Origin: Cyanobium usitatum str. Tous
GTDB taxonomy: Bacteria; Cyanobacteriota; Cyanobacteriia; PCC-6307; Cyanobiaceae
Assembly (NCBI RefSeq): GCF_003011885.1
Contig: NZ_PXXO01000001.1
Coordinates: 186,001-250,000 of the forward strand
DNA: 64,000 nucleotides
Direction of reading: 5' to 3'
The notes under the pieces were generated by a model that ran no database searches, was not told the DNA's origin, and was given only the letters and a program-made list of their open reading frames with translations. A program made the translations under genes and the position numbers. Below, in pieces: positions 1 through 7,457 of this stretch (its first letter is position 1; each line of letters starts with the position of its first letter).

Positions 1-198
1 GCGAGGGGCAAAATCCTGGAGAGGAAAGTGCTGGGCCAGCTTGGTCGCGAGGGCCTGGGGATCTAAATCCACCACCGCTTGCTGGTCGTGGAACACCAGG
101 GGGAACTGGGAGACAGGATCCAAGCCAGACCAAAATCGTTGCCCACACCCTATGGAAAGACGGCTGCAGCGCCAGTAGCCGGGAAGCGGTATTAATGC
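1..198 (-). CDS. Possible partial conserved protein running off the left edge
   Basis: A stop-free minus-strand frame enters from position 198 (just after an in-frame stop at 199-201) and runs off the left edge. It reads like real protein near the edge (…FHDQQAVVDLDPQALATKL…), whereas the other frames look like shadows. No ATG start is present; the only in-frame candidates I see are a TTG and a GTG (at 96). It could be the N-terminal part of a gene continuing outside the window. I do not recognise the family, and the start is unresolved. Confidence 0.3.
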
Positions 199-213
199 TT
201 AGTGATTTAGGGC

Positions 214-501
214 TCAGCCCTGCTCCGGGAGATTGAGCAGGATGTTCTTGCTTTCCTTGAGATCGTTCCAGATGCGGCGGATTTCGTCGTAGGCCTGCTC
301 CTGACTCATCTTGCCATTGCTTTGCAGGCCCACCACTAGCCCGACCCTCTCGGCAAATGATTCGAGGTTTTGGTGGAACATCAAACGCTCGGGAGTCCAA
401 TCGGAGCCCCGGTAGGCGGAATGGGGTTCAAAAGGCGAGCTAATGCCGTTGGCTATGCCTTGCGGATCGGATGGGGTGGGCCTGGGCCCCGCACTGGACA
501 T
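214..501 (-). CDS. Small conserved cyanobacterial protein (DUF7219-like)
   Basis: A 95-residue soluble protein with no signal peptide or membrane segment. The core, from about residue 28, has the pattern S-x-YRGSDWTPERLMFHQNLESF, then an E-AY-EI--IW--LK-SK motif near the C terminus. This fits a family of small cyanobacterial proteins that I recall as DUF7219; the number is from memory. The first 25 residues are low-complexity Pro/Ser and vary in such proteins. The function is unknown. It is divergent from the corA-like gene to its right and probably its own transcription unit. Confidence 0.6.
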   Translation of the reverse strand: MSSAGPRPTPSDPQGIANGISSPFEPHSAYRGSDWTPERLMFHQNLESFAERVGLVVGLQSNGKMSQEQAYDEIRRIWNDLKESKNILLNLPEQG

Positions 502-634
502 TGAGATCTTCCAACCCTGGCCAACTTAGAAGAATTGGATTAAGGGGCGTTGAAGGGCGCTTCGGTGTCGTCAGGAGCACCGGCGGTATCAGGTCGGCGG
601 CCGCAACATGCCAAACCATCAGATCTGCGCTCTC

Positions 635-781
635 ATGGATCAGTCCACGGGTAGTAGGTGGCTACAGGTTGTGATGTGTCTGCTGATCCAGGCCAGCATC
701 ATTGCCGGTGGCCAACTCTTGATCCGCTGGCAGGCTCCTGAACTGACCCCAACGTGCTGCGCCCCACCCCTGGTGCTCTGA
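635..781 (+). CDS. Possible 48-residue membrane peptide upstream of corA
   Basis: An ATG-started frame of 48 codons with a hydrophobic stretch at about residues 9-30 (WLQVVMCLLIQASIIAGGQL), so a single predicted membrane segment, and a Cys-Cys-containing tail. It overlaps the GTG start chosen for the corA-like gene by 28 bases in another frame. The overlap is compatible with translational coupling, but the frame may also be chance in GC-rich DNA. No family is recognised. Confidence 0.3.
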   Translation: MDQSTGSRWLQVVMCLLIQASIIAGGQLLIRWQAPELTPTCCAPPLVL

Positions 782-1854
782 ATTCCCACCTCCTGGAGGA
801 GCGGCCGGCCAATTTGCCAGCCCACCTCTACGTCTCTGGCGGGCGGCACCGCAGTTGTTTCAGTGCCGTGTTGTTTGAGCCAGACGGCCCCCGGCTGATA
901 TTCCTGCACGATCCTGCTGAACTTTTGCCTCTGCAGGCGCTCGGCTATCCCATCTGGCTGAGGGTGATGGGCCTGGGGGATCCAGGGGCAGTTGAGGCCA
1001 TGCTCGACGTAGTCCAGGTGCCTCGCATGTTGCTGCCTCCCCTACTGGAGGTACCCCAGCGCTCACGGGTCGACGGGCTAGGGGAAGCCGTGATTGTGGT
1101 GCTGCACCGGCTCAGCTTTGCCCGTGATCCATTTCACCTGCTCAGCTCCCAGGTGGGTCTGCTGCTGCTGCCCAATCTGCTGGTCACCTTTGAGGAGGCG
1201 CCGGCGGGGGAGTCGTTTCCGGAGCTCACCGCTTGGCTGGAATCCAGGGTGGGTGAGGTGGAACATCGCGACCTTGATGACATTCTCCACTTCCTGGTGG
1301 ATGAGTTGCTCGATGCCCTCTTCCCCATGCTTGAGCAGATCGCCAATCGCCTCGACGATCTGGAAGAAGCTGCCTTGCGGGACCCCAAGCCGAAGTTATT
1401 GGCCCGGGCTTTTGTGTATCGCAGCAACCTGCGCACGATTCGCAACCAGGTGTGGCCCCTGCGCCACCAGATCCGGGTGCTGCTGCGCCAAAGGCAGCAG
1501 CTACTAGGCCCCGAAGCCCTGGTTGGCTTTCAGGAGATGGCAGATCTGGTGGAGTTGCTGTTTGAAAACTGTGAGTTGTTGCGACACCAATGTGATGCCA
1601 TCACCCAGGCCTATGCGGCCAGTGTGGGCAACAGGATGAACCAGGTGATGAAAACCCTCACCATCCTCACCAGCATCTTCGCGCCGCTCACCTTCATCGC
1701 CGGTATCTACGGCATGAACTTCGAGAATATGCCGGAGCTGCGTTGGCATCTGGGCTATCTCTACTGCATTGTTTTGATGGCGATCGTGTCGGTGATCCAG
1801 ACCTACTGGCTGTGGCGCCGTGGTTGGTTTGCGGATTGGACGGCACCGCGCTGA
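754..1854 (+). CDS. corA: CorA-family magnesium/cobalt transporter
   Basis: A 366-residue CorA-like inner-membrane channel for divalent cations, chiefly Mg2+. The large N-terminal cytoplasmic domain carries the usual long helices (about 180-290). The two C-terminal membrane helices lie at about 298-318 and 335-357. The selectivity signature GMN is intact at about residues 322-324 (YGMNF), followed by the short acidic loop ENMPEL. The length is slightly above the usual 310-350. The start is a GTG at 754; later starts would cut into the N-terminal domain. It is followed after 60-70 bases by the phosphate-binding protein gene. Confidence 0.9.
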   Translation: MLRPTPGALNSHLLEERPANLPAHLYVSGGRHRSCFSAVLFEPDGPRLIFLHDPAELLPLQALGYPIWLRVMGLGDPGAVEAMLDVVQVPRMLLPPLLEVPQRSRVDGLGEAVIVVLHRLSFARDPFHLLSSQVGLLLLPNLLVTFEEAPAGESFPELTAWLESRVGEVEHRDLDDILHFLVDELLDALFPMLEQIANRLDDLEEAALRDPKPKLLARAFVYRSNLRTIRNQVWPLRHQIRVLLRQRQQLLGPEALVGFQEMADLVELLFENCELLRHQCDAITQAYAASVGNRMNQVMKTLTILTSIFAPLTFIAGIYGMNFENMPELRWHLGYLYCIVLMAIVSVIQTYWLWRRGWFADWTAPR

Positions 1855-1857
1855 AGC

Positions 1858-1887
1858 CACAACCTGGCCTTAACCCCCATAAGCCCT
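1858..1887 (+). promoter_or_regulatory. Candidate Pho box upstream of the sphX-like gene
   Basis: Three 8-base units spaced by 3 bases: CACAACCT, CTTAACCC and TAAGCCCT. The cyanobacterial PhoB/SphR-type box is a tandem array of 8-mers resembling (C/T)TTAA(C/T)(C/T)(A/T) at 11-base periodicity. The first two units match at about 6 and 7 of 8 positions; the third is weak. The array ends about 16 bases before a TCTATT that could be a -10. It sits directly before a phosphate-binding protein gene, which is the main reason to propose it. Confidence 0.4.
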
Positions 1888-1923
1888 CCGATCACCCAGA
1901 GTTCTATTGCCGTTGTGATCGTT

Positions 1924-2943
1924 ATGCGCCCTACCTTGCGCTTTGCCTGGCTTGCCCCGATGGTGTCCCTCCTGCCGGCGGGCGCGCTGGCAGCACCGGA
2001 GCCGATCCTCATCGGCGGTTCGAGCACGGTGTTCCCGGTGATGCAGGCGGCGATCGCGGCCTATCAGAAGGGCGGCGCCAATCGCCACGTGCGCTTTGAG
2101 CTCAAGGAAACCGGCACCTCGGCGGGATTTAGGCAGTTCTGCAGCGGTAAGTTGCCCGTGGCCAACGCCTCGCGTCCGATCAATGCCAAGGAGCTCAAGG
2201 CCTGCGCGGCCAAGGGGGTGACTTTCCTGGAGCTGCCGATTGGCTTTGATGCGATCACTGTGGTGGTGAACCCCGTCAACACCTGGGCTTCCAGCATCAC
2301 CACCCGGGAGCTCGCGCGTATCTGGAGTGCGCGGGCGGCTGGATCGGTAAAAACCTGGAGTCAGGTCAACCTCGATTGGCCCAATCGGCCGATTCGACTG
2401 TGTGGCCCTGGTAAGGACTCTGGTACTTATGATTATTTCAATAAGGCCATAAATGGTGATGAAGACAATTCGAGGTCGGATTACTTTTCCAGTGAAAACG
2501 ATAATGAACTAGTTGCCTGCGTTGCCAAGAATCCTGATGCCTTGGGCTATTTTGGATTTTCCTACTACCAAGCCAACGCCAAGCGTTTGAAGGCCCTCAG
2601 CATTGTTGGGTCAAAAGGTGCTGTGCTTCCTTCGCTGGCGACGGTCCAAAAGGAAGCCTATGTTCCTCTGTCCAGGCCCCTGTTTATTTACGTAAACGAC
2701 AAGGCCTTGCGGCAACGCCCGGAGCTGCAGAAATTTGTGAACTACACCATCAAAAATGGTCTCACTCTGGTGAAACAGGCTGGGTCTGTGCCCATCTCCT
2801 CCAGTACCTATAGGTTGGTGGAAAGTAAGTTGCATCAAAAAGTGAGCGGCACGGCTTTCGGTGGCGATATCCCCGTAGGACTCACCACCAGCCAGGCCCT
2901 GCAGCGCAGTCTCGACAGCATCAAGAAACCGGAATTCCGCTGA
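1924..2943 (+). CDS. PstS/SphX-like phosphate-binding protein of ABC transporter
   Basis: A periplasmic phosphate-binding protein. The ATG at 1924 gives 339 residues; a GTG three codons upstream is possible. A signal peptide covers about residues 1-23, ending ALAAP. The mature N terminus has the family hallmark IGGSSTVFPVMQA, then ETGTSAGFRQFCSG and ASRPI, which form the phosphate-binding loops, and GKDSGTYDYF further on. This divergent PstS subtype matches the SphX type better than classical PstS, which is also present at 5978. The CHAD-domain gene follows after 7 bases. The middle of the gene (about 2410-2850) is visibly more AT-rich than either end. Confidence 0.85.
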   Translation: MRPTLRFAWLAPMVSLLPAGALAAPEPILIGGSSTVFPVMQAAIAAYQKGGANRHVRFELKETGTSAGFRQFCSGKLPVANASRPINAKELKACAAKGVTFLELPIGFDAITVVVNPVNTWASSITTRELARIWSARAAGSVKTWSQVNLDWPNRPIRLCGPGKDSGTYDYFNKAINGDEDNSRSDYFSSENDNELVACVAKNPDALGYFGFSYYQANAKRLKALSIVGSKGAVLPSLATVQKEAYVPLSRPLFIYVNDKALRQRPELQKFVNYTIKNGLTLVKQAGSVPISSSTYRLVESKLHQKVSGTAFGGDIPVGLTTSQALQRSLDSIKKPEFR

Positions 2944-2950
2944 GCTCGGC

Positions 2951-3925
2951 ATGGTGTTCCAGGCAACCTCCCACCCCCTCAGCAATGGCCGGTTTGCCCG
3001 GGATCTGCTGCAGCGGCAGGTTGCCAAGCTGGTGCAGTTGCAGACCCCTGTTTCCGAGGGCAAGGGTGCCGAGCCGTTGCATCAGATGCGGGTCACCATG
3101 CGGAGGCTGCGCACCACCGTGCTCCAGTTCGAGCCAGCCCTGCAGCTGCCCTCGGCCATCAATGACCAGCGCCTGGCCAAATGGGTGCGGCGACTGGGTC
3201 TGGCCCGGGATCTCGATGTGCTGCGGGAGCGCCTAGAAGAGGGCTTCCTGCCCCAGCTGCCGCAGGCCGAGGTGAAGGCCCTCCGGCCCGTGCTCAAGCA
3301 ACTGCGCCGGGAGCGGCAGTTGGCCTACGGCCATGTGGTGGAGGTGCTGCAGAGCCGCTCCTATCTGGAGGGATTGGCCCAGTTGCAGCTCTGGTTGAAG
3401 CAGCCCCAATACACCCTGTTGGGGGATCAGCCGGTCCGGGAGTGGCTGATCGAATGGCAGGGGCCCTGCCTGGCCAGCGTGTTTCTCCATCCGGGCTGGC
3501 AGGTCAGTAGCGCGGAGGGCGAAGTGGAGGTGCTGCACGAGCTGCGGCGGCAGATCAAGCAGGCTCGCTATCGCCTGGAAAATCTAGCCGCGCTGGAGGG
3601 CGTTCAAACTGCCGCCTGCATCGACAGCCTCAAGCAGGGGCAGGAGCTGCTTGGTGAATTCAACGATCTGCAGGTGCTGCAGTGCGCCATCAACGATCAG
3701 GTGCCAGGTCGGTTGGAGGAGGTGCTGCCCCAGCTGGAGTGGCTGCTGGTGCAGCATCAACGCCATTGCTGGGAGCAGTGGCGCGAGCTGGTCTGCGATG
3801 TGCTGCCGAGCAGGCGGCGGCAATCTCTCTGGCGGGCGTTGCTGCCGCGACCGCGGCTGTGGCGCCCCTGGTGTTTACTGAAGGGGAGGTTATGGCGGGC
3901 TGTCGCAGCTTCGTCTAAGGGTTGA
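2951..3925 (+). CDS. CHAD domain-containing protein
   Basis: A 324-residue soluble alpha-helical protein. The CHAD domain spans nearly the whole length, with the conserved His/Arg helices LHQMRVTMRRLRTT (about 39-52), LGLARDLDVLRERL (about 82-95) and LRRQIKQARYRLENL (about 198-212). CHAD domains are known to bind polyphosphate. The gene starts 7 bases after the phosphate-binding protein stop, so the two probably share a transcript, and a link to phosphate storage is a reasonable inference. No adenylate-cyclase-like CYTH domain is attached. Confidence 0.85.
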   Translation: MVFQATSHPLSNGRFARDLLQRQVAKLVQLQTPVSEGKGAEPLHQMRVTMRRLRTTVLQFEPALQLPSAINDQRLAKWVRRLGLARDLDVLRERLEEGFLPQLPQAEVKALRPVLKQLRRERQLAYGHVVEVLQSRSYLEGLAQLQLWLKQPQYTLLGDQPVREWLIEWQGPCLASVFLHPGWQVSSAEGEVEVLHELRRQIKQARYRLENLAALEGVQTAACIDSLKQGQELLGEFNDLQVLQCAINDQVPGRLEEVLPQLEWLLVQHQRHCWEQWRELVCDVLPSRRRQSLWRALLPRPRLWRPWCLLKGRLWRAVAASSKG

Positions 3926-3936
3926 AAAGCTGGCAC

Positions 3937-4095
3937 TTACTCGCTGCAGCACTTCAGCATCAGACTTGCCGCATGTGCTGTGTCCTGGAACACCCAACGC
4001 ATGTAGTCCGCTTGCTCGTAGTTGCCAAGCGCCCTCGATAGGTTGCCTGAGTCTTCCTTTGTGAAGTCACCCCTATCGGTGTGAGGACCCGATGA
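3937..4095 (-). other. Gene-free leader before the porin, with an antisense frame
   Basis: The stretch between the CHAD gene and the porin is the promoter and leader of the porin. On the opposite strand it carries an open frame ending in …EQADYMRWVFQDTAHAASLMLKCCSE, which reads more like protein than chance. Its only start is a GTG inside the porin gene (4144-4146). I recognise no family. It may be a relic of a small gene or chance. Confidence 0.25.
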
Positions 4096-5771
4096 TTCTT
4101 TCCAAAAAGCTGCTGCTGGCTCTTGCCGGCGCCAGCATTTCAGCACCCCTAGCCGCTCCTGCCCAAGAAGTGGCCTCGTTGAACGGCTCGGCCGCCATCA
4201 ACGACTACATGCAGCAGCAAGACGTTGATCGCTTCCGCGCCTGGGAATCGAAAAACCAGGTGACCAGCGTCAATCAATTCTCTGATGTGCTGCCCACCGA
4301 CTGGGCCTATCAGGCACTCAGCAACTTGGTGGAGAAGTACGGCTGTGTGGCCGGCTACCCCAACGGCAAGTTTAAGGGCGGTAACGCCATGACCCGCTAC
4401 GAAGCGGCCGCCTTGCTGAACGCTTGCCTCGACCGCATCACCGAGGTGACCGACGAGCTCCAAAAGCTGCTCAACGAGTTTGACTCCGAGCTCACCGTGC
4501 TCACCTCCCGGGTGGACGGCCTCGAGTCGAAGGTGGGCCAGCTGCAGGCCCAGCAGTTCTCCACCACCACCAAGCTGCGTGGAGAGACTAGCTTCATCAT
4601 TGGCGGCATGCCGAGTCTTGATAGCAATGTTCCCAAGACCGTAGTTACTCCAGCAGTTTCTGCGGTTCGTGGTACCAAACTCAACGCTGCCCGTACGGCT
4701 ATTGAGGCCTGCAATTTCGGTACAGCTAACTGTGTTGGGGGTTCAGCTGCCAAGGCCGCTGTATTAAGCGACCGTCCTAATAAGACTGCTTTCAACTACG
4801 ACCTTCGCCTGAGCTTCGATACAAGCTATACTGGTAAAGATCTACTACGTACTCGCCTGCGCAGCGGTAACTTCAGCTCTCTCCCCTTCGGAAGTAGCGG
4901 TCAGATATTCAAGTTGGACAAGGCTGAACAGTCGCAGGGCACAGGTACCAGCAGCAACATCTGGGTTGATCGCCTTTTCTACACCTTCCCTGTTGGTGAC
5001 GAGATCAAGCTCACGGCTGGCGCACTAGTCCGTAACACCGAGATTCTCGCCTTTATTCCTAGCGCCTACAAGTCAGACATTCTTGACTTCTTCGGCCTGG
5101 CTGGGGCATCAGGCACCTACAACAAGGCGACTGGTGCAGGCTTCGGCTTTAATTGGAAGCAGAAAGTAGAGAAAGGTAAGCCTTATGTCACATTTGATGC
5201 AAACTACATTTCGGATAGTGGATTCGCAGATTCTTCTGCTATCGGTGCCTTCGACTTTGATGGCGCCCTCAATGTCCTGAGTCAATTGGGTGTCAAAGGC
5301 CAGAACTGGGGTGCTGCCGTGGGCTATCGCTATGGCACACAGGGTTCTCGGATGAGGGATCCTAACTTTGCACTTGCCGCCCTGCCTCGTGGTGCTAGCT
5401 CCAACAGCATTTCTTTTGCTGCTTTCTGGGAGCCGATGAATACTGCTTGGGCTCCTTCGATCAGCCTCGGCTACGGTTTCAACGCCGGTGGCGGTGGCTA
5501 TGAAGACTCCCAGTCTTGGATGGCAGGTTTCCAGTGGAAGGATGTCTTCCTAAAAGGCAACAACGCCGGTTTTGCCGTGGGCCAAGCTCCCTTCAATAAA
5601 GATGGAGTCGCTGGTATCGACAGCGAAAGCTGGCTCTGGGAGGTGTACTACAAGTATCAGGTCACAGACAAGATTTCGGTTACTCCGGCAATCTTCTGGG
5701 CGACTGATTACCGCCAAAACGGTGGTAATGGCACCTACGGCGGTGTCATTCAGACGACTTTCCGGTTCTAA
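4092..5771 (+). CDS. SLH-domain outer membrane porin (OprB/iron-uptake porin family)
   Basis: A 559-residue outer-membrane porin of the SomA/SomB type that dominates cyanobacterial outer membranes. A signal peptide covers about 1-24 (ending APAQE). An S-layer homology domain follows at about 55-115 (FSDVLPTDWAYQALSNLVE…YPNGKFKGGNAMTRYEAAALLNA), which binds pyruvylated peptidoglycan-linked polymer. A coiled-coil spacer (about 117-150) leads to the OprB-like beta-barrel ending in the typical C-terminal aromatic (TTFRF). The N-terminal part is GC-rich like its neighbours, but about 4600-5450 is clearly less so. It ends at a strong terminator and lies beside pstS, so a role in phosphate entry is possible but unproven. 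Confidence 0.9.
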   Translation: MILSKKLLLALAGASISAPLAAPAQEVASLNGSAAINDYMQQQDVDRFRAWESKNQVTSVNQFSDVLPTDWAYQALSNLVEKYGCVAGYPNGKFKGGNAMTRYEAAALLNACLDRITEVTDELQKLLNEFDSELTVLTSRVDGLESKVGQLQAQQFSTTTKLRGETSFIIGGMPSLDSNVPKTVVTPAVSAVRGTKLNAARTAIEACNFGTANCVGGSAAKAAVLSDRPNKTAFNYDLRLSFDTSYTGKDLLRTRLRSGNFSSLPFGSSGQIFKLDKAEQSQGTGTSSNIWVDRLFYTFPVGDEIKLTAGALVRNTEILAFIPSAYKSDILDFFGLAGASGTYNKATGAGFGFNWKQKVEKGKPYVTFDANYISDSGFADSSAIGAFDFDGALNVLSQLGVKGQNWGAAVGYRYGTQGSRMRDPNFALAALPRGASSNSISFAAFWEPMNTAWAPSISLGYGFNAGGGGYEDSQSWMAGFQWKDVFLKGNNAGFAVGQAPFNKDGVAGIDSESWLWEVYYKYQVTDKISVTPAIFWATDYRQNGGNGTYGGVIQTTFRF

Positions 5772-5827
5772 TTTCCAAATCGTAACTACTCCTCACGCAG
5801 TCCTCGGCTGCCCATCACACACTTCCA

Positions 5828-5856
5828 AAGCCTCCCCATTTCGGGGAGGCTTTTTT
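5828..5856 (+). terminator. Rho-independent terminator of the porin gene
   Basis: A perfect 10-base stem AAGCCTCCCC / GGGGAGGCTT with a 5-base loop (ATTTC) runs into six T residues. It lies about 57 bases after the porin stop codon and separates the porin from pstS. Confidence 0.9.
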
Positions 5857-5908
5857 GTAGTTGGCGTTTGCCTATTGAGGGCGATCATCACCCATTGCTT
5901 TGCCGCCT

Positions 5909-5938
5909 CTTAATGGCCTCATAACGTTGGCTAAGGAG
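5909..5938 (+). promoter_or_regulatory. Candidate Pho box upstream of pstS
   Basis: Three 8-base units separated by exactly 3 bases: CTTAATGG, CATAACGT and CTAAGGAG. Compared with the cyanobacterial unit (C/T)TTAA(C/T)(C/T)(A/T), the first two match at about 6 of 8 positions and the third is poor. A good -10 (TATTAT, 5948-5953) begins 9 bases after the last unit, the usual geometry for a PhoB-type activator replacing the -35. The strong Shine-Dalgarno-like string TAAGGAGGT inside it is too far from the start to act in translation. Confidence 0.45.
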
Positions 5939-5977
5939 GTGGGTTGCTATTATTTTTTTGGAACTGTCTTCTACTTA

Positions 5978-6952
5978 ATGACTTTCCTGAAGCGATCTTT
6001 TACTACCCTGGTTTTTGCTGGGCTCATCGGTGGAGCAGCTTCCCAGGCTGCCGTGCGCTTGGCTGGTGCCGGTGCAACCTTCCCTGATGCGATTTATGCC
6101 CGCTGGTTTTCCATGCTGGCCAAATCGGGTGGCCCTAAAGTGAATTATCAGGGCATTGGCTCTGGTGGTGGCCGCAAGGCATTCATCAACGAAACCGTTG
6201 CTTTCGGTGCCAGTGATGACCCGATCAGCGAAAAGGATATCAAGAGCGTGTCACGCGGTGTGGTTCAGATCCCCACCGTGGGTGGCTCAATCGCGGTTGC
6301 CTACAACAAGTCTGGCTGCTCTCCTAAGCTCACCCAGAAGCAGGTTGTTTCGATCTTCATGGGGTCTATCAACAACTGGAAGCAGCTCGGATGCGCTGAT
6401 GGCAAGATCACCGTGGTGCACCGTTCCGACGGCTCTGGCACCACTGCGGCTTTCACCGAATCACTGCAGTCATTCTCGAAAGAATGGACTCTCGGTAACG
6501 GCAAGTCCGTGAACTGGAAAGTGGGTGTGGGTGGCAAGGGTAACGACGGTGTTGCCGGTACTATGAACACCACTGAAGGCTCGATTGGTTACCTGAACCA
6601 GGCCTTTGTGAAGGGCAAGTTGAAGGCCGCTGCCGTACAGAACAAGGCGGGTGAATTCATGCTTCCCACTGCCGCCGCCGGCGCCAAGGCTCTGGCTGAC
6701 ATCAAGCTCGATAAGAACCTGGCTGGTGGCAACCCCAACCCAGCCGCCAAGGGTGCTTATCCGATAGCTACTCTCACCTATCTTCTCTTCTACGCCAAGG
6801 GAAATGGTGCCAAGGCAGAGTCCCTTCGTGAAATGGCGACCTTCATCCTGAGTGACAAGGCCCAGGCCATTGCCGACGACCTCGGCTACGTGCCCCTGCG
6901 TGACTCGATTCAGGTTGCAGCTCAGAAGGCTGTGGCACGGATTAAGGAGTGA
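5978..6952 (+). CDS. pstS: Phosphate ABC transporter substrate-binding protein PstS
   Basis: The classical periplasmic high-affinity phosphate-binding protein, 324 residues from the ATG at 5978. This start places a standard signal peptide first (MTFLKRSFTTLVFAGLIGG, cleavage near SQA). Binding-loop motifs are GAGATFPDAIYARW (about 27-40), GIGSGGGRKAF (about 57-67), FGASDDPI and HRSDGSGTTAAFTE (about 148-161). No pstC, pstA or pstB lies nearby, so the permease is elsewhere. The gene is monocistronic, with a candidate Pho box before it and a terminator after it, which suits strong phosphate-starvation induction. Confidence 0.93.
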   Translation: MTFLKRSFTTLVFAGLIGGAASQAAVRLAGAGATFPDAIYARWFSMLAKSGGPKVNYQGIGSGGGRKAFINETVAFGASDDPISEKDIKSVSRGVVQIPTVGGSIAVAYNKSGCSPKLTQKQVVSIFMGSINNWKQLGCADGKITVVHRSDGSGTTAAFTESLQSFSKEWTLGNGKSVNWKVGVGGKGNDGVAGTMNTTEGSIGYLNQAFVKGKLKAAAVQNKAGEFMLPTAAAGAKALADIKLDKNLAGGNPNPAAKGAYPIATLTYLLFYAKGNGAKAESLREMATFILSDKAQAIADDLGYVPLRDSIQVAAQKAVARIKE

Positions 6953-6981
6953 TCGTCTGGATCTTGTGATCCATTTAGCAA

Positions 6982-7005
6982 GGGGGCTCAACGAGCCCCC
7001 TTTTT
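6982..7005 (+). terminator. Rho-independent terminator of pstS
   Basis: A stem of 8 bases GGGGGCTC / GAGCCCCC with a 3-base loop (AAC), followed by five T residues, 29 bases after the pstS stop codon. Confidence 0.9.
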
Positions 7006-7457
7006 AATGGGCTGCGATCGGCGTGCGAATGGCATCCACGGCCGGATTAATTCCCTGTCAGCGCAGGAGTCAAAAGTTCTGCCAACGGGATTTTTCTTTC
7101 CCTATCACTTGACTGGCTATCGCTTAAGACCAGCCTAAGTATCAATTGCAATCGATGCGTACTCTGTTGGCTGAATTATACCTTGGTGCTTCGTTGGCCA
7201 ACTCCCGTTTCGCTGCTGTCCTTGCCACAATATGTCCAATAAGGGATAATGAATCTAAATTGCGACTACATATGTCCTGATCATCTTCTGCTGCCGCGCA
7301 GAGAGCAAGTGCTGTATTTATTCTTCTGAATATAAGAGTTGCATCCTTGTCTCCAAATTGTTAGCCCTGGTTTGGTATTTGTGCCGAAAAAAAGGAGCGT
7401 GGCTAATCCGCTGGCTTTTGGCGAAAAATCATTAACTCAGCTCGGTAGCCTTCAGAA
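7006..7457. other. Gene-free, AT-richer stretch with a possible decayed gene
   Basis: About 450 bases between the pstS terminator and the 3' end of arsJ, with composition clearly more AT-rich than its surroundings. No start-to-stop gene is convincing. On the minus strand, 7142-7360 is open for 72 codons between two stops and reads protein-like (for example RINTALALCAAAEDDQ and LIGHIVARTAAKREL) but has no ATG; an ATG with a good ribosome-binding site nearby is in another frame and stops after 8 codons. This suggests a decayed small gene. No RNA gene or repeat was recognised. Confidence 0.4.
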
